Below, piece by piece: positions 1 to 11,933 of a stretch of 64,000 bases of DNA; positions within the stretch are counted from its first letter, which is position 1; each line of letters starts with the position of its first letter. Location: positions 39,908,183-39,972,182 of the forward strand of contig JASXTE010000002.1 in NCBI GenBank assembly GCA_030280995.1, given 5' to 3'. Origin of the DNA: Hemileia vastatrix. Lineage: Eukaryota; Basidiomycota; Pucciniomycetes; Pucciniales; Zaghouaniaceae. Below the pieces are notes generated by a model. It searched no databases and was not told the origin of the DNA. It saw only the letters and a list, made by a program, of their open reading frames with translations. The position numbers were made by a program, and so were the translations under genes.

Positions 1-132
1 GCTTTTATTACCAAATTCTCAATTAACAGATTGTAATAAATGTGTATGAGACACAGATAGCTCTGTTCGCAAGTAGTTTATTCATCGGTATAAGAGCATC
101 TTCAGCCGTTCCAGCAAATATTCATTAGCTAC

Positions 133-314
133 CACTACAAAACATTTTCGTTTCGCCATGAGGCGCAACAACTACGCAACAGGTGTGCAACAGTTACGAA
201 ACAATTATTTTTTACACTTAAGATCCACTTAAGACCTTTAAGTTCGAAAACAATTGTTACATAACTGTTGCGTAATTGTTGCGCCCCAAGACGAAACAAG
301 CATTTATTATAGTG
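133..314. mobile_element. Small inverted-repeat element (MITE-like), 182 bp
   Basis: The two ends are inverted copies of each other over about 45 bp: the left reads CACTACAAAACATTTTCG and continues into GGCGCAACAAC; the right, read in reverse, gives CACTATAATAAATG and then GGCGCAACAAT. The CACTA-like start resembles other small elements in this window. A clean flanking duplication is not evident: TAC lies directly to the left, but on the right only two bases further out. No coding capacity. A decayed non-autonomous DNA transposon is the most economical reading. Confidence 0.55.
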
Positions 315-433
315 TGTACATGCATTTTACAGGCACCATTTATTACTTGGATGCAATATTCATCACCCGTATGCAAAAAATTTAATTAAATACAAGTCAG
401 AAAATATTCATCACTTGCATTTCTACATTCATT

Positions 434-493
434 AAGTGTAAGTGTTAGTGTTAGTGTTAGTGTTAGTGTTAGTGTTAGTGTAAGTGTTAGTGT
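434..493 (+). repeat. Hexamer tandem repeat (TTAGTG-type), 10 units
   Basis: Ten consecutive units of the form WAGTGT, most of them TTAGTG in another phase. The unit differs by one base from the common fungal telomere repeat TTAGGG, but it is interstitial and short, so a simple microsatellite is the default reading. Confidence 0.85.
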
Positions 494-548
494 TTGGTTG
501 GGGTACAAAGGCATGCTGTGCGGCATTTTGAGCATTTCATTTCATGTG

Positions 549-671
549 CAGCTAATTTGGAAAAGTTTGCAGGTTTGTGTCTCCCATCCACTGCTAAAAA
601 CATGACTGAAGGTCACTTTTGGTGGGGGATAAAAGGTAAGAGAGGTGCAAGCTTTTTTGAATTAGCTGTAT
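549..671. repeat. Fold-back repeat, copy A
   Basis: The segment starts CAGCTAATTTGGAAAA and ends with a near-reverse complement (AATTAGCTGTA), with further pairing inside (CCACTGCTAAAAACATGA against TTTTGGTGGGGG). A second, diverged copy at 991-1113 has the same order of motifs, so this is a dispersed fold-back repeat and not a chance hairpin. Confidence 0.6.
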
Positions 672-678
672 GTACAGT

Positions 679-1243
679 CACTACGCACCAAGTAAGTGTT
701 ATCCCTGATGGGGATATCCAGCGCAAGTTAGGGATATTTTAGGGAGGGACATAAGGCCAGAAAAATAAATGTAAGAAAAATAAGTACAAGAAATTTACAT
801 GTTAGAAAAATCATTTGCTATCATGAGAATATTTTTTTTCCAAAATCTTTTCTTAAAAAAATAGGAAAAAATGAAAAATGAAATAAAAAATCATTTTTTT
901 AAAGAAAAAAAATGAAAAAACAAAATTTCCCATGGTTACAGATATTTTTCTTACACTTATTTTTCTCACATATTTTTTTTTTTTGCGCAAACAGCTATTT
1001 GGGAAAAGCTTGCTGTGTTTTTGCCTTATGCTCCCTGCCAAAAACATGAGTTTAACTAGCTTTTGGCAGGGGATGAGGGGCAAAAAAAGAGTAAGGTTTT
1101 CCCAAATAGCTGTATTTCCTAACACATCATTTTCTTGCACATATTTTTCTCACACATCTTTTTCTATCCCTATGTCCCTCCCTGCAATATCCCTAACTTG
1201 CACTGGATATCCCCATCCAGGATATCTTACTTGGTGTGTAGTG
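679..1243. mobile_element. CACTA-type non-autonomous element, 565 bp
   Basis: Long terminal inverted repeats of roughly 120 bp begin CACTACGCACCAAGTAAG and end CTTACTTGGTGTGTAGTG. Both arms carry the GGGATATCCA block and the AGGGAGGGACATA block. The element is flanked by a perfect 3-bp duplication AGT (676-678 and 1244-1246). CACTAC/GTAGTG ends with a 3-bp duplication are hallmarks of the CACTA (EnSpm) superfamily. It holds no gene; a fold-back repeat (991-1113) sits inside it. Confidence 0.75.
991..1113. repeat. Fold-back repeat, copy B, nested in the 565-bp element
   Basis: Starts ACAGCTATTTGGGAAAA and ends with its reverse complement TTTTCCCAAATAGCTGT (17 bp perfect). An inner pair is CCCTGCCAAAAACATGA against CTTTTGGCAGGGG. 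It is the better preserved relative of the copy at 549-671. Confidence 0.7.
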
Positions 1244-2278
1244 AGTGGCCAGACAATAATTTCCACCTGTTTTTTCTTCTCATAAATCCCAAAATATTCA
1301 TTCTACAGACATGAGCTTGTACATTTCTAACTCATAAGGCCATGTAGAATATGACTGTAACAAAATAAACTCAGCTAGACACCAATTCATAGAAAGATTA
1401 AATTTTTTGAAAAAACATCATTCTTGAAATTGATAACGAGCAAGCTGACAAGTCTGTGTTTTTCCTTAATGAAAGGGATGGGGATGGTATGAGTATTGAG
1501 CCAAAAAGATTAGTGAAAAGTGGATAAAATTGACCAAAAAAAGTGTCACCAAGATGTAGCTTCACTGTTTGCTTCCCTGGCAGCTTACACCTTTAAAAGA
1601 AAAGATGCAATAAAGTCTCCAAAGAATGGTCAGAAAATCCATCCCAAGCCTACTTAAAGGCATTTAACATAGCAGGAACTGTCAATGGATGATAAAATTA
1701 CAAAACCATATTTTTGAGGTGTTTTCATGTGCTTGCAACAAGGCTTGAATCATGTGATTGGATTGTGCCAGGAGCACAGATTGTGTATTGAATAGAATAG
1801 TATGTAGATGGTTTAACAATTGTGATCTTCTTTTCACAGATGAGATGTTGTTTGCAAGCTGAGGACCCTGTCATAGTTTGATTGAAAAGTGGTAAAAAAG
1901 GTAAATATTGGATAAGAGATTAATGAGTCAGTTTGTCAGGAAATGAGAAAGAAAGGACAAATTACCAAAATGTGAAAGGTAAATCATAAAATTAGTATGA
2001 TCTTAAGGGGTGAGCAGCAATAGTGGTGGTGTTAGGAAGAAAAAAAAAGGCTGATAACTTGGTTTATGCATGCACTGGGTGAAAATGTCTGTCCAGCCAC
2101 TGTACTTGACATTTGAATTGAAAAACCCCCAAAAATGGCATCGATGGCATACGCCTAACACTTTCTGTTTAGTTTGCTGGTGTGTCCTTATAATGTCCCT
2201 AATAAATTCCAAAACAAGTTTATATACAAAGATCAAACTAAAGCATAGTGAATATTCAATACCCTAATAACACTAAAT
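1244..2278. other. AT-rich stretch without recognisable gene
   Basis: No open frame longer than noise, no splice-compatible exon chain and no inverted repeat recognised here. Short open frames on both strands look like chance. Confidence 0.6.
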
Positions 2279-2564
2279 AGGGGGTGTCAGTTCTGGCAAA
2301 TCCGCACTTACAAATCCGCACTTAAATAAGTGCAGATTTCCAAAACACACTAGCCCCAATACTGGTGGATTTCAAAATGAAATAAGTCACTTATTTCACT
2401 CAAATCCGCACTTTCTCAACCAAAAGTGCTGATTTCACCATCAAGTCCCATTTCACTGATTTGTCAGCATCATCCCATTCATACGCAGCACTCCGCAGCA
2501 TAACACTTCATAACTCAAAACATCGTACATCACTTACATCTTCATATCATATCATATAAGAGTC

Positions 2565-3507
2565 ATGCCTTCCTCACTTTCAAATCGTGATAAATTACAT
2601 AAAGCAATGACTTTCATGGCGCTTGAACTGCTCTTGGACTCTGATTCCGATTCTGATCTAGAAGAAGATTTTGTCGTTTTATCAAAAATGGCCAGGAAAC
2701 GTTACCTTCTTCCCAGAAAGCCTCAAGTACTTCATACCCCCAAGTACACCATCCAAACACTTCTTAACACCACGCAATATGGGGGGCGGACTTGCTAGCG
2801 AGTCCGCAACCTTGGACCCAAACTCACCACAGATTGAACACACATTGAGCTATTGATAAAGGAACCATACAATCAGGGATGAACACCACTCAGCAGAACA
2901 GTTTTAGGCGGGTCTTCAAGTAGAGTTCAGCATGAGTTCAGTATGAGTTCAGTCTGAGTTCCATCTGAGTTCAGGTTGAGGACTTGCTAGCAAGTCCACC
3001 CCTTATATTGCGTAGTGTAACCTATCTAAACCCAGTTTTAGACAGCTGTTCAGGACTTCTCAGGAATGTTTCCTTAAATTGCTTGAGCTTATTCAGGATC
3101 ATCCCATATTTCACAATAATTCTCAAAAAGAACAACAACATCCTTCAATTCAATTGGCCATCACACTATGTCGTTTGGGTTCAAATGGTAATGGAGCCGC
3201 TTTGAAACGTTTAGAAAATGTCTTTGATTTAGGGTATGGTTCAGTTAACACTTATACCAAACGATGTATCACTGCCATCAACTCCTTGGAATCTCAACTT
3301 CTCACCTGGCCAACAAAAATGAAATCGCATATTTTCAGCAAACGCATATTTTTTCAGTCACTCTCTTTTTTTTCTTCACTCATATCCGTTTTCTCCTCTC
3401 TTCCTACATCACTCAATCAATTTCACTTATATTTCTTTTTTCTCAACTCATCTCTCCAGGTAAGTCATTTTATTCTTTTTAAACAGAGTGTGAAAATAGG
3501 AGGATGA
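2565..3507 (+). pseudogene. Broken Harbinger-like DDE transposase fragment (E1)
   Basis: The reading frame starts MPSSLSNRDKLHKAM and continues with an acidic DSDSDLEEDF stretch and the fold typical of the N-terminal half of Harbinger transposases (LENVFDLGYGSVNTYTKR, LLTWPT). It is interrupted at 2767 by a 250-bp CACTA-type MITE; the empty version is seen in E2, E3 and E4. After WPTK the frame leaves the family and runs into a repeated T-rich module, so the region carrying the first catalytic Asp (present in E3 and E4 as FVDGTAIPL) is missing. Two independent lesions make it non-functional. Confidence 0.8.
2768..3017. mobile_element. CACTA-type MITE, copy 1 (250 bp), with target duplication TAA
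   Basis: Ends read CACCACGCAATATGG and, reversed, CACTACGCAATATAAGG, followed inside by a palindrome GACTTGCTAGCAAGTC. It interrupts the E1 transposase. Comparison with uninterrupted copies (about 50452-50466 in E2) shows the target TAA present once before insertion and twice after (2765-2767, 3018-3020). This directly establishes the element boundaries and a 3-bp duplication. A stretch of imperfect direct repeats of GAGTTCAGTCT type lies near the right end. A second copy is at 32276-32536. Confidence 0.9.
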
Positions 3508-3915
3508 ACTCTGTTCTTCGGGCGAAGAACAGAGTTCACTTCCATTCACTTATATTTCTTTTTTCTCAACTCATCTCTCCAGGTAAGTCATTTTATTCTT
3601 TTTAAACAGAGTGTGAAAATAGGAGGATGAACTCTGTTCTTCGGGCGAAGAACAGAGTTCACTTCCATTCACTTATATTTCTTTTTTCTCAACTCATCTC
3701 TCCAGGTAAGTCATTTTATTCTTTTTAAACAGAGTGTGAAAATAGGAGGATGAACTCTGTTCTTCGGGCGAAGAACAGAGTTCACTTCCATTCACTTATA
3801 TTTCTTTTTTCTCAACTCATCTCTCCAGGTAAGTCATTTTATTCTTTTTAAACAGAGTGTGAAAATAGGAGGATGAACTCTGTTCTTCGGGCGAAGAACA
3901 GAGTTCACTTCCATA
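3419..3915 (+). repeat. Four 123-bp tandem units, each with a perfect hairpin (E1)
   Basis: Hairpin starts lie at 3506, 3629, 3752 and 3875, exactly 123 bp apart. Each hairpin pairs GAACTCTGTTCTTCG with CGAAGAACAGAGTTC across a two-base loop (15-bp stem). Each unit also contains a pyrimidine tract ending CTCTCCAG followed at once by GTAAGT, the sequence of a splice donor at the end of a leader exon seen in E3 and E4. The same array, with five units, is present inverted in E2. Confidence 0.9.
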
Positions 3916-4244
3916 AAATATTAGCTGAAACATAGTTTTCAATTCTGTAAAAACAGTTGTAAGTAATAGAAAAAGTCACTGATTTTTTTTATATGTAATC
4001 TGAAATTTTTTAATAAAATTATTGTATTTAAGAATTGCAATATTGTCAATCAATCTTTATTGATCAACTTAATTTAATAAAGTATTATTTAAATAAGTTG
4101 CTTCAAAAAATACTTTGCATTGAACCTAGTTTCTAGACTTGATCTGCATTTTGGCTTAAGGAATTGTCATTACTTTAAAAGTAGTATACTTGACATATCT
4201 TATTTATATATTAATTAATTTATGTAATTATATTAAATTTTGAT

Positions 4245-4432
4245 GACTTTCACCCTTTACTTCAATAAAATGCAGGGGGGGGTATTGCCAATTTTTTAAA
4301 TCTGACATGTGAAATTGATGACTTAGAAAAATTTGGTGGTACCCACCCCTTGTTTCAATAAAATGCAGGGGAGGGCATTGCCAATTTTTTAAATCTGACA
4401 TGTGAAATTGATGACTTAGAAAAATTTAGATA
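4245..4432. repeat. Two copies of a ~92-bp repeat (E1)
   Basis: The motif CAATAAAATGCAGGGG followed by ATTGCCAATTTTTTAAATC occurs twice with about 92-bp spacing. Three copies occur in E2 (48720-48975) and two in each of E3 and E4. It is a family-specific subrepeat near the middle of the Harbinger-like elements. Confidence 0.8.
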
Positions 4433-4581
4433 AGCAAACTTATTGACTAGAAAGTAAAGATAGAAAATTTTTATTATACATTCAAATTTTTGTCAAAAAT
4501 AACGTACTATATTCTTTTCCTTTTATAAGTCAGCATCTAAGAAAATATTACCAAAATTAAATTAACTAGAAAAACAATTTA

Positions 4582-5896
4582 TCAATTGAAAAGGTCAAGT
4601 AATTTTTTAATGTCCTCATAAGATTGGCCATTTTTAACACATTCCATAATGAAATCTTTTTTTTTAAAACTCTCTTGTTTTTCCAATTCACAAGTAGCCA
4701 TTTCTCTTTGAAATTGAGGGTCATTTACTCTTTCCATCTGCTCTACCTCAAATTTTTTTTCTTCCAAATCTAAGGCTTGCTGATCTTTCCTTAGCATATG
4801 ATCAAACTTCATCTTCTCAAAGTCAAGGGCATTATTTGCAATAGTTGATTTCGCTGAGAAAATTAAATTGAAATAAATAAATAAATGAGTTAATGATTAA
4901 GATATATAGTAAACAAAACTTACTTATATCTTTTTTTTCAAAATAATCCTCAAGGGAGCCAAATGAGCTTGTTGAAGTATTACCACGTTTTAATAGATGG
5001 TTCAAGTTCATTGAAGTTGAGGCTCGACGCTTTAGTTTGGAGTTTGAACAAGAGGCTTCAGGAAGTTCTTCTAAAGCAGCTTCTAAAGAGGTATTCACAT
5101 TTCCAGAATTGAGATTATTTAATGGAGATTGAGTTTGAGTAGGAGGAGACTAGAAAGAAAGAGAAATTCAGAGAAGAATTGAAGAAAAAACAAAAAGTAA
5201 ACATACATTTAAATTTTGGGCCTCTGAGGATTCAGATCTTCTGCGATATAATTGTTCTGCTTGATAGTTGGGATCATCTTCAGCTGAACTATGGTTAGAA
5301 GGTGGAGGGGATTGATCTTCTTCAAGTAAAGGTGTGTTGGGAGGATTATAGGAAGGTTTGGATCCTGAGGGTATATGCTTAGTAGTATCGTGTAGAAACC
5401 AAGGGTTTACATCAACTCGGGTGCCAAAAAGATTATCCATTTCCTCATAGAAAGGACACATGACATTGAGCTTTTCGGAAACAGTAGTAATTCCAATCTC
5501 CAAATCATCATCGTCAATACCAAAGCCAGTTTCATTTACAGCATGATCAGTCTTTTTATATTTTGAATGGTAACTCTTAAATCTCTCCTTCATTTGTTTA
5601 GGATTGATATCGATTCTCCCCCTTGTTTTCTTCCTTACTTCATTGGCCATCAACAAGTAGCCATTAACCTTTGAAGAAGGTGGACGTCCAATACGAGTGG
5701 ACTTTTCACATCCAAAACATGCTTCAAAATTTGATTTTATTTTAAGGAAGTTGATTATGATGAGATAATCATCCTTTTTAAGCTGACCTGAACTTGCCTT
5801 TGATTTTTCAGGTGTAGGGCTTGCTTTACGAGGAGACTTTTGTGACGAAGCAGATTTTTGAGTTACCTTTTGAGATTTGGAATGTCTGGGAGGCAT
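4582..5896 (-). CDS. Myb/SANT-like partner protein of the Harbinger-like element E1
   Basis: Three exons (5896-5207, 5149-4924, 4853-4582) joined by canonical GT-AG introns give an unbroken 395-residue frame. The start is the ATG of MPPRHSKSQK; an upstream in-frame ATG (MLCASFI) is possible. The N terminus is Lys/Ser-rich (about residues 1-45). Residues about 45-180 contain GRPPSSKVNGYLLMANEVRK and MKERFKSYHSKYKKT, resembling the Myb/SANT-like DNA-binding domain that accompanies Harbinger transposases. The C-terminal 80 residues are a charged coiled-coil-like segment (DLEEKKFEVEQMERVN). In PIF/Harbinger elements the Myb-like protein binds the ends and helps import the transposase; that role is inferred from the family. 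This is the only copy in the window without a stop; E2 carries a nonsense change. The domain call is by eye and could be a different helical DNA-binding fold. Confidence 0.75.
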
Positions 5897-6303
5897 TATG
5901 AAACTGGCACATAACAAGAAAAAAGATTAAAAAGTAGAAGAAATAAGTAAAAAAGAATGTAAACATGCCTGGTCAAAATATTGAAAATGTCAGGAAGGGG
6001 TGTGTGCCGAGGATTGATGGGTAGGTAGCGAGGAAGGTCAGTGTGTCACATGTGACAGGGATGGGGTAAGAAAGGAAGGGATGTTTTGTGGCCAAAATGT
6101 GGTTGTGAAAAAAAACGGGAAAAAAGTGCTGATTTGAGGTCATAACTGACACCCTTTTTTGAAATAAGTGACTTTTTTGCAAAATTTAAGTGCTGATTTG
6201 TAAGTGCTGATTTGGTTTGAAATCCGCACTTAATTTAAGTGCGGATTTGCCAGAACTGACACCCCCTAATTTAAGTGCGTATTTGCCAGAACTGACACCC
6301 CCT

Positions 6304-6758
6304 AATATGTACTTAATATGACTGTAGATTTCTACTATTATGTATTTAATTTTAATGCGTAACAAAAATGAGCTTGGATTAGCTGATGTGACACTCACCC
6401 AAATTTTAGCAGTCAGCCCAACTTTAGCGCAATGTGGGGGCATGTTTGCAATTAATGTGAGATAAAGCCTAGCCCTTGACAAAAGTACTTCACTAGATCT
6501 CAATCACATGAAATTTCATGAGTGTTTTATTGTCTTTTTTCACAATATAGTTAAATTTAGCTATAAACTCAGAATTATGATCATGATCTTCTAGTTATGT
6601 GATTAATAGTGTGCTATAGCCATTAGATAGTGGGGTGGGCCAAGTTTTTCTTCTTGAACATTCTTTGAGGCACCTACAAATAGAAAATCTGTTGAAATCA
6701 TATTTAGATATATATATACTCATCCCCTGTTCCTGTATTCCTTCTCTCATCTTTCAAT
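6304..6758. other. Short AT-rich interval without gene
   Basis: Lies between the right end of E1 and the decayed gene that follows. A TA-rich block (about 6705-6722) precedes the first ATG of the next gene and could be a relic core promoter, but nothing decides this. Confidence 0.4.
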
Positions 6759-8581
6759 TTGGTCATCAAAATGTATTGTACTCCACATCCATCCATCAAT
6801 CAAGTTAGCCTCATTGAGAGTACTAATCTCAGTCTTGATATCAACCAGGCTGTATCCCAAGCCTTGACTGCAAAAGCATCTAAGTATGATGCAATTCCAA
6901 GCAATTTACGAGATGAGCTTAGATCAGTAAAGTTACATGTTTAGGACCTCCAAAATGACCTCTACAATCACAGCAGATCTTAAAAAGAACTACATATCCA
7001 TTTGGGGGTTGTTGAATCTCCAGATGCTTCTACTTCTAGTACAGTCAGTAGGGCTATTATGAATCTACCAGAGACTGTTAAAATTTCTGTCAATGATATC
7101 AAAAGATGTTCAAGACTTTAGACTTTCAGACTGAGACTGATGCACTCTCATCATCCAACAGCTAACCTCAATAATGCCAAGCTGGCAGTTTCTCAGCTGA
7201 CCTAAAACATTCAGGGTATATCTTGTTACCTATTCTATTTTTTACTTATCTGTATGTAAAAAATTAACTAATTTTACTATATTAGATAGTGCTTCACATT
7301 CATATCAAGACCCTTTGGGGTTTATTAAAGCCAAACTCTTCTCCTAAACCAACTGAACATTAGAGCCTTAATAAATTTTACAATCACTTTTCAAGTGTGG
7401 AACAAGTAAAGTCTGCAGCTACCAATGAGTCGTCTCACATAATTTCAGTGAATGATTTTCAGTGTTTAAAGAATACTGAAACAATCCTGTTTAAATTTAA
7501 TAATCACACTCTACATTTTGACAATTATTCTATTAGTAACACTCAAGATCTGATGGCTTGTCTTGGATTAATATTCTGGTGCCCAAATATTGATGAAGAT
7601 GGCACATCATTATACAACTCAACATAACATATGATAGCATGCTTGACCTTTCAGAGAATTGCTGTAACAGAAGCTTATTCTCATCTTAATGTCTATCCTG
7701 ACTAATTTGCAAACATGACTCTCCTCACACAGGTATATAATGAGTTTGTGCATTCTCACATGCTCTTAAAGTATAAAAAAGCCAAGGAGGCTGGGGAGCA
7801 TGTGACAGATTCTCAGAAAAAAGAGATTTGGAAAGAAAAAAAGTAAGAAAGTGTTTTATGATTACTTTCCTTCTGTCTCATTTTTTGTTGATCTAATTTT
7901 TTTCCCTTAGTTGAGAGATATTTGGGTAGAATTTGGAATCCTTAACAATTTTACAGAGAAATATATAAATATATTGCATGATATAAAAGCCTGTAGCAAC
8001 AATGAGTTTAGCAAAGAAAAGAGTTATCATGTAATAAAAACACTACATTACCACTCAAAGAAGGTTGGAAATTTACATGTCATTTAGACATTCAATTGTT
8101 GCAGGCTGCTCAAATGTATTCATTGCTTCAGAGGAGAGTATGTCAATTACTCAAGAAACCTATTACATTGATTTTCAATTCTGTTCAAGCTTGCCTTCCT
8201 CTGGACTTTTACAATCCTCTATGGTTTAAGGAATTAGTCCCAGCTCAACAACAGGAAATTCCAGGTATTTATAATGTTGCTTTTCTTCTGGATGCTGATA
8301 AATCTCTTCTTCTTAAAGAGTTTTTTCATCCTGATGAATGCTTATCAGTGTCTAAACTTACTAGAAAATATTGGGATATTTTTGCAGAATATTATGGCTT
8401 ACTTGACTTGAGTGAAAATGAAATTTTGAAGGGAAGAGGGAACAAAAAAATTTCAATGGCGCACACCATAGATCATCTAAGAAAGGGTTTTATGTTGAAG
8501 GTGATGCAGGAGATTTGTATGACACATATGAGTGAAGATGGTGGATTTTTAATGGTGATAAAGATTAAAAGACAGGGATGA
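6759..8581 (+). pseudogene. Decayed multi-exon gene of a repetitive rust family
   Basis: Pieces of one coding region are visible in order: MVIKMYCTPHPSINQ up to a stop in LHV, a segment near 7397-7627, a piece reading NEFVHSHMLLKYKKAKEAG near 7740, and a final piece at 8096-8581 containing LPLDFYNPLWFKELVPAQQQ, NVAFLLDADKS and HPDECLSVSKLTRKYWD. The last motifs resemble a multicopy hypothetical protein family that I associate from memory with rust genomes; its function is unknown to me. Several stops and frame changes separate the pieces, and not all can be explained by the GT-AG introns I can see. I treat it as a pseudogene, although an unresolved intron-rich gene remains possible. Confidence 0.5.
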
Positions 8582-11500
8582 TTATTGTGTTAGTAAGAGT
8601 GGAGAGTCAGTGAATTGAGGTATGTTCAACCTGTAGGGGGTTCAAAAACTTAAAGAAAGATGTAAAATGTTATGAATAAATTTGTAAAACTATTAGTGTG
8701 AGAAGACAAATAAGAAAAAAAAGAAAAAAAACGAAAAAAGAGGAAAAAGAGAATGAAATTTAAATGGGTTACTAAATTTAGTTCAGGCTATTTTGATGCT
8801 TGAAATGTGATAAATACAAGTTCCAAGAATTAAAAGTAACTGTAAACTTTTTTGGTTTGAGTTGAGCTGAGCTAGTGAGAAATTTTTGGTAGAGCATGTA
8901 AAGCCCCCAGAAAGAAGTCTATAACTTTTCAAACATTGGGATGACCTCAAAATCATGACTCAAAAGAAATTAAAATTTTCAAGGTCATCAATTCATTGCC
9001 CTAGATTCATGATATCATATTAAAAATATACAATATTGAGTATTTTTTTCATGGCATTAAGTTTCATTAAAATTTGTGAAATTGAACTTTAAAACTAGTG
9101 ATTGTAGCAAAATGTTAATAGCAAAATTGGATAAAGAGGGGGCATATAGTTATAGTTAAAAAAGAGAAAAATCAAAATATATATTTTTTTTTTGGTCAAA
9201 AAAATTGACATGTTGTTGAGATTTTTTGTAATATTAATGGGTTACTGCACTAAAAATCCACCAAAAGGAGTAAAAAAGCTTAACAGCATGTCATTTTTTT
9301 TCACCAAAAATAAATATTTATATATAATTTGTCTTTTGAATACGACTATATTTCACCCTGTCCTTCCATTGGTGCTAGTCTTATTTTTCCAAAATCACTA
9401 GTTTTGACCTTCAAATTCCTAATTTTTTATAAAATTTGATACCACTAAAAAATATTACTTTTTAATAGTGGTTATCAATGTTAGGACTTTTTGTGAAATC
9501 CCATGTTGAATTTCCACATAATTTTTGACTGAAAATCTGACATGGAATTTTGAAAGCTTTTGTATTTTGTGACATGGGTATTAAATTTGACCTGAATTTT
9601 CTAACATTTAAATTGTGGTATTTAAAATCATTGCTCACCATTGCATCTTTCTTGGGGCAAGATGGTTTATATGGTTAGATCATTTCTCAGATAGCTGATA
9701 TTCATCATGAATTCTGGGTTATGGGTTTTAATCCCTACTTCCCCCCATTTTAAGTAAACCCCCTTCATCCATGGTTGGTACAATAATTTTCATGCTGGTG
9801 TTGATCTCTAGTCCTTCCAAAAATGTACCTAATCTCTCTCAGAAACCCTCAGTGAATGGAAATGCATGTAAAAGCTGTAAAACCCACCAAATTTCTCCCC
9901 CCCACCTTTCATTCTCCAGAAAAATGTGCTTGGTCATTTTTCTTGGTTCAGCTGCAGTGTTCCACTCTCCATAGTAGTATCTTGAAAAATCCTACCCATA
10001 AAACTACTACAGCCCCTTGAGGATTACCCTCCACCCTGTCAGAAAGCTATCTAGAAGAAGAAGTAAAATACAACCAAAAAAAAAGAAGAAAAGGAAGAAC
10101 CAAGGAACAACAAGAAAAAATAAATATCTAACTACAAATTCAAGAGGAAAATGAAAGATTTTGTCAAACAACTATTTGGACATATAGCTTTTATTTAAAC
10201 AAGTAAATAATTTTTTATTCCTCTAACTATAATAAAAACAAAAGATAACAGTGAAAGACTCTTAAAGAAACCTTGTATATAGTTTAGTTTCTTAATTTAT
10301 GTATTTTTATAGCAATAATAAATTTGATTGAAAAAATGCAAGAAATTGTAACAAAATTTTTATTTTATCAATTGTAAATTAATGTAAGTAATGGAGACTA
10401 AGATTTGAGAAAACAAAGCCTTTAAATAGGCAAATGAGGCCCTCTGAGACATTATTCAGGGTAAAAAAGAAAGGAAACTAATAAAATGAAGTGTTGCAGA
10501 AAATTAAGGTATCTATGTAACTATTTACAAAAACAGAACAAAAGACCCCAATGTATCCATCCCTTTAAACCCTGTAACAATGTAATAGATGAGATAGGAT
10601 ACAATTTTGATCAAAAACAGAAAAATATAACTATAGTAATTACAAACACATTACATTTTGTTGTATTGTAAAAAATCCAAATTTTTTAATGAAAGAAAAA
10701 TAATTTATACTCTTTGTGACTTAAAATTTTTTATATCTAACTAATATAGCTTAAAATAATACTGAGTAAGCAATTTAAACAATTGTACTGGTATAATAAT
10801 TGTTGTAAATAAACAAGTATCTTAATAAAATTAGTTTTATTTAAATAAAATACTTATAGTTAAAATACAGTTTTTACTTGTTTAATATATTTATTTTATT
10901 ATTTTTTTTATTGATAAAATTATAAGAAAAATGGGGTGCTCAATAATTTTGTAAAGTATTTTTATTTTTATGATTTAATCTGTATAATTAAATAATTAAT
11001 TAATTACATTATAAGTTGATTTTTTTACTTATAATATTTTGTAATTAATTAATTATAAATTTATAATCATTAATTAGATAAAAACATACTGATATTTTTA
11101 TAGAATATAATTTTATATTTTATTTAAATGTATATACATTATATATAATAATAAAATTAATATAAAAATTTATTTAAAACATATTGTTATATATTTTTAT
11201 TTTTATATAATATTTAATTTGTATATATTTTAAATACAATTTTTTCTTATTGTAATTTAACATAAGATTTTACTTGCCTCCCAATATAGCCTGGATGACA
11301 CACCCTATGTCAACCCCACCTGGCACTCCTTCTGTAATCTTATTAATTGGCCTGTTACCTACTTCCTTCTGTTCATTAATATCCACTTGTATCTAGCCAA
11401 TATATTTAACTATACCTTCATGTCCCTAGTTAGGTGATATGATAAGATATTTTGAAAAAATTCATCCCCCTTTTAATCATACAAGGCAATGGCTTTTCTC

Positions 11501-11697
11501 CAATTCACCACAAATCTTCTATGGACTTAATACTTTTGGAGCTGAAATGAAAATTATTTTTTCTTATTTCATTCATGTTTCAGGATAAAAAAATTGAAAT
11601 CAGCACAGGGGAAAGAAATGGAAATTTAATATCTGGGTCAGTTCACATACTGAATCAAATCAATTTAGTATGGAAACTGAACCCAATAGGGGGTTTT
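8582..11697. other. Long AT-rich stretch without recognisable gene
   Basis: Composition is strongly AT-rich, especially 10700-11270, which is almost pure A/T. Short open frames (for example near 9192, 9771, 10486) have no family resemblance or splice context. No inverted-repeat boundaries were found. Confidence 0.6.
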
Positions 11698-11933
11698 AGT
11701 TGCACTTATCTAAATACAGATTTACAAAACACACCAGCCCCAACACTGATGTATTTCAAAACTGAAATAAGTAGCTTGTTTACTGAAATAAACACTTTCT
11801 CAAAAAAAAGTGCTGGTTTGAAAATAAAGGCCCATTTCACTGATTTTAAAAAAAATCTCATTCATATGCAGCACTTTGAAGTATAAAACTTTATAACTCA
11901 AAAAATTGTACAACCTTTATATTAGGGGGTATC

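Larger units (their letters stand above)
2279..6303 (+). mobile_element. Harbinger-like element E1 (non-autonomous)
   Basis: The ends are AGGGGGTGTCAGTTCTGG and its complement. The left is flanked by AAT (2276-2278) and the right by AAT. The right terminus is duplicated, so two possible ends exist (6267 and 6303), both followed by AAT. Subterminal regions carry many copies of AAATCCGCACTT and variants in both orientations. The element encodes a Myb-like protein on the minus strand and a truncated DDE transposase on the plus strand, the two-gene content typical of PIF/Harbinger transposons. The transposase lacks most of the catalytic domain, so E1 cannot move itself. E2 (46875-50973) is the same type in the opposite orientation. 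Confidence 0.8.

Noticed and set aside
133..314. Placing the first small element firmly in the CACTA superfamily
   Set aside because: The ends begin CACTA-like but no exact 3-bp flanking duplication is present, so only a general MITE call is made.
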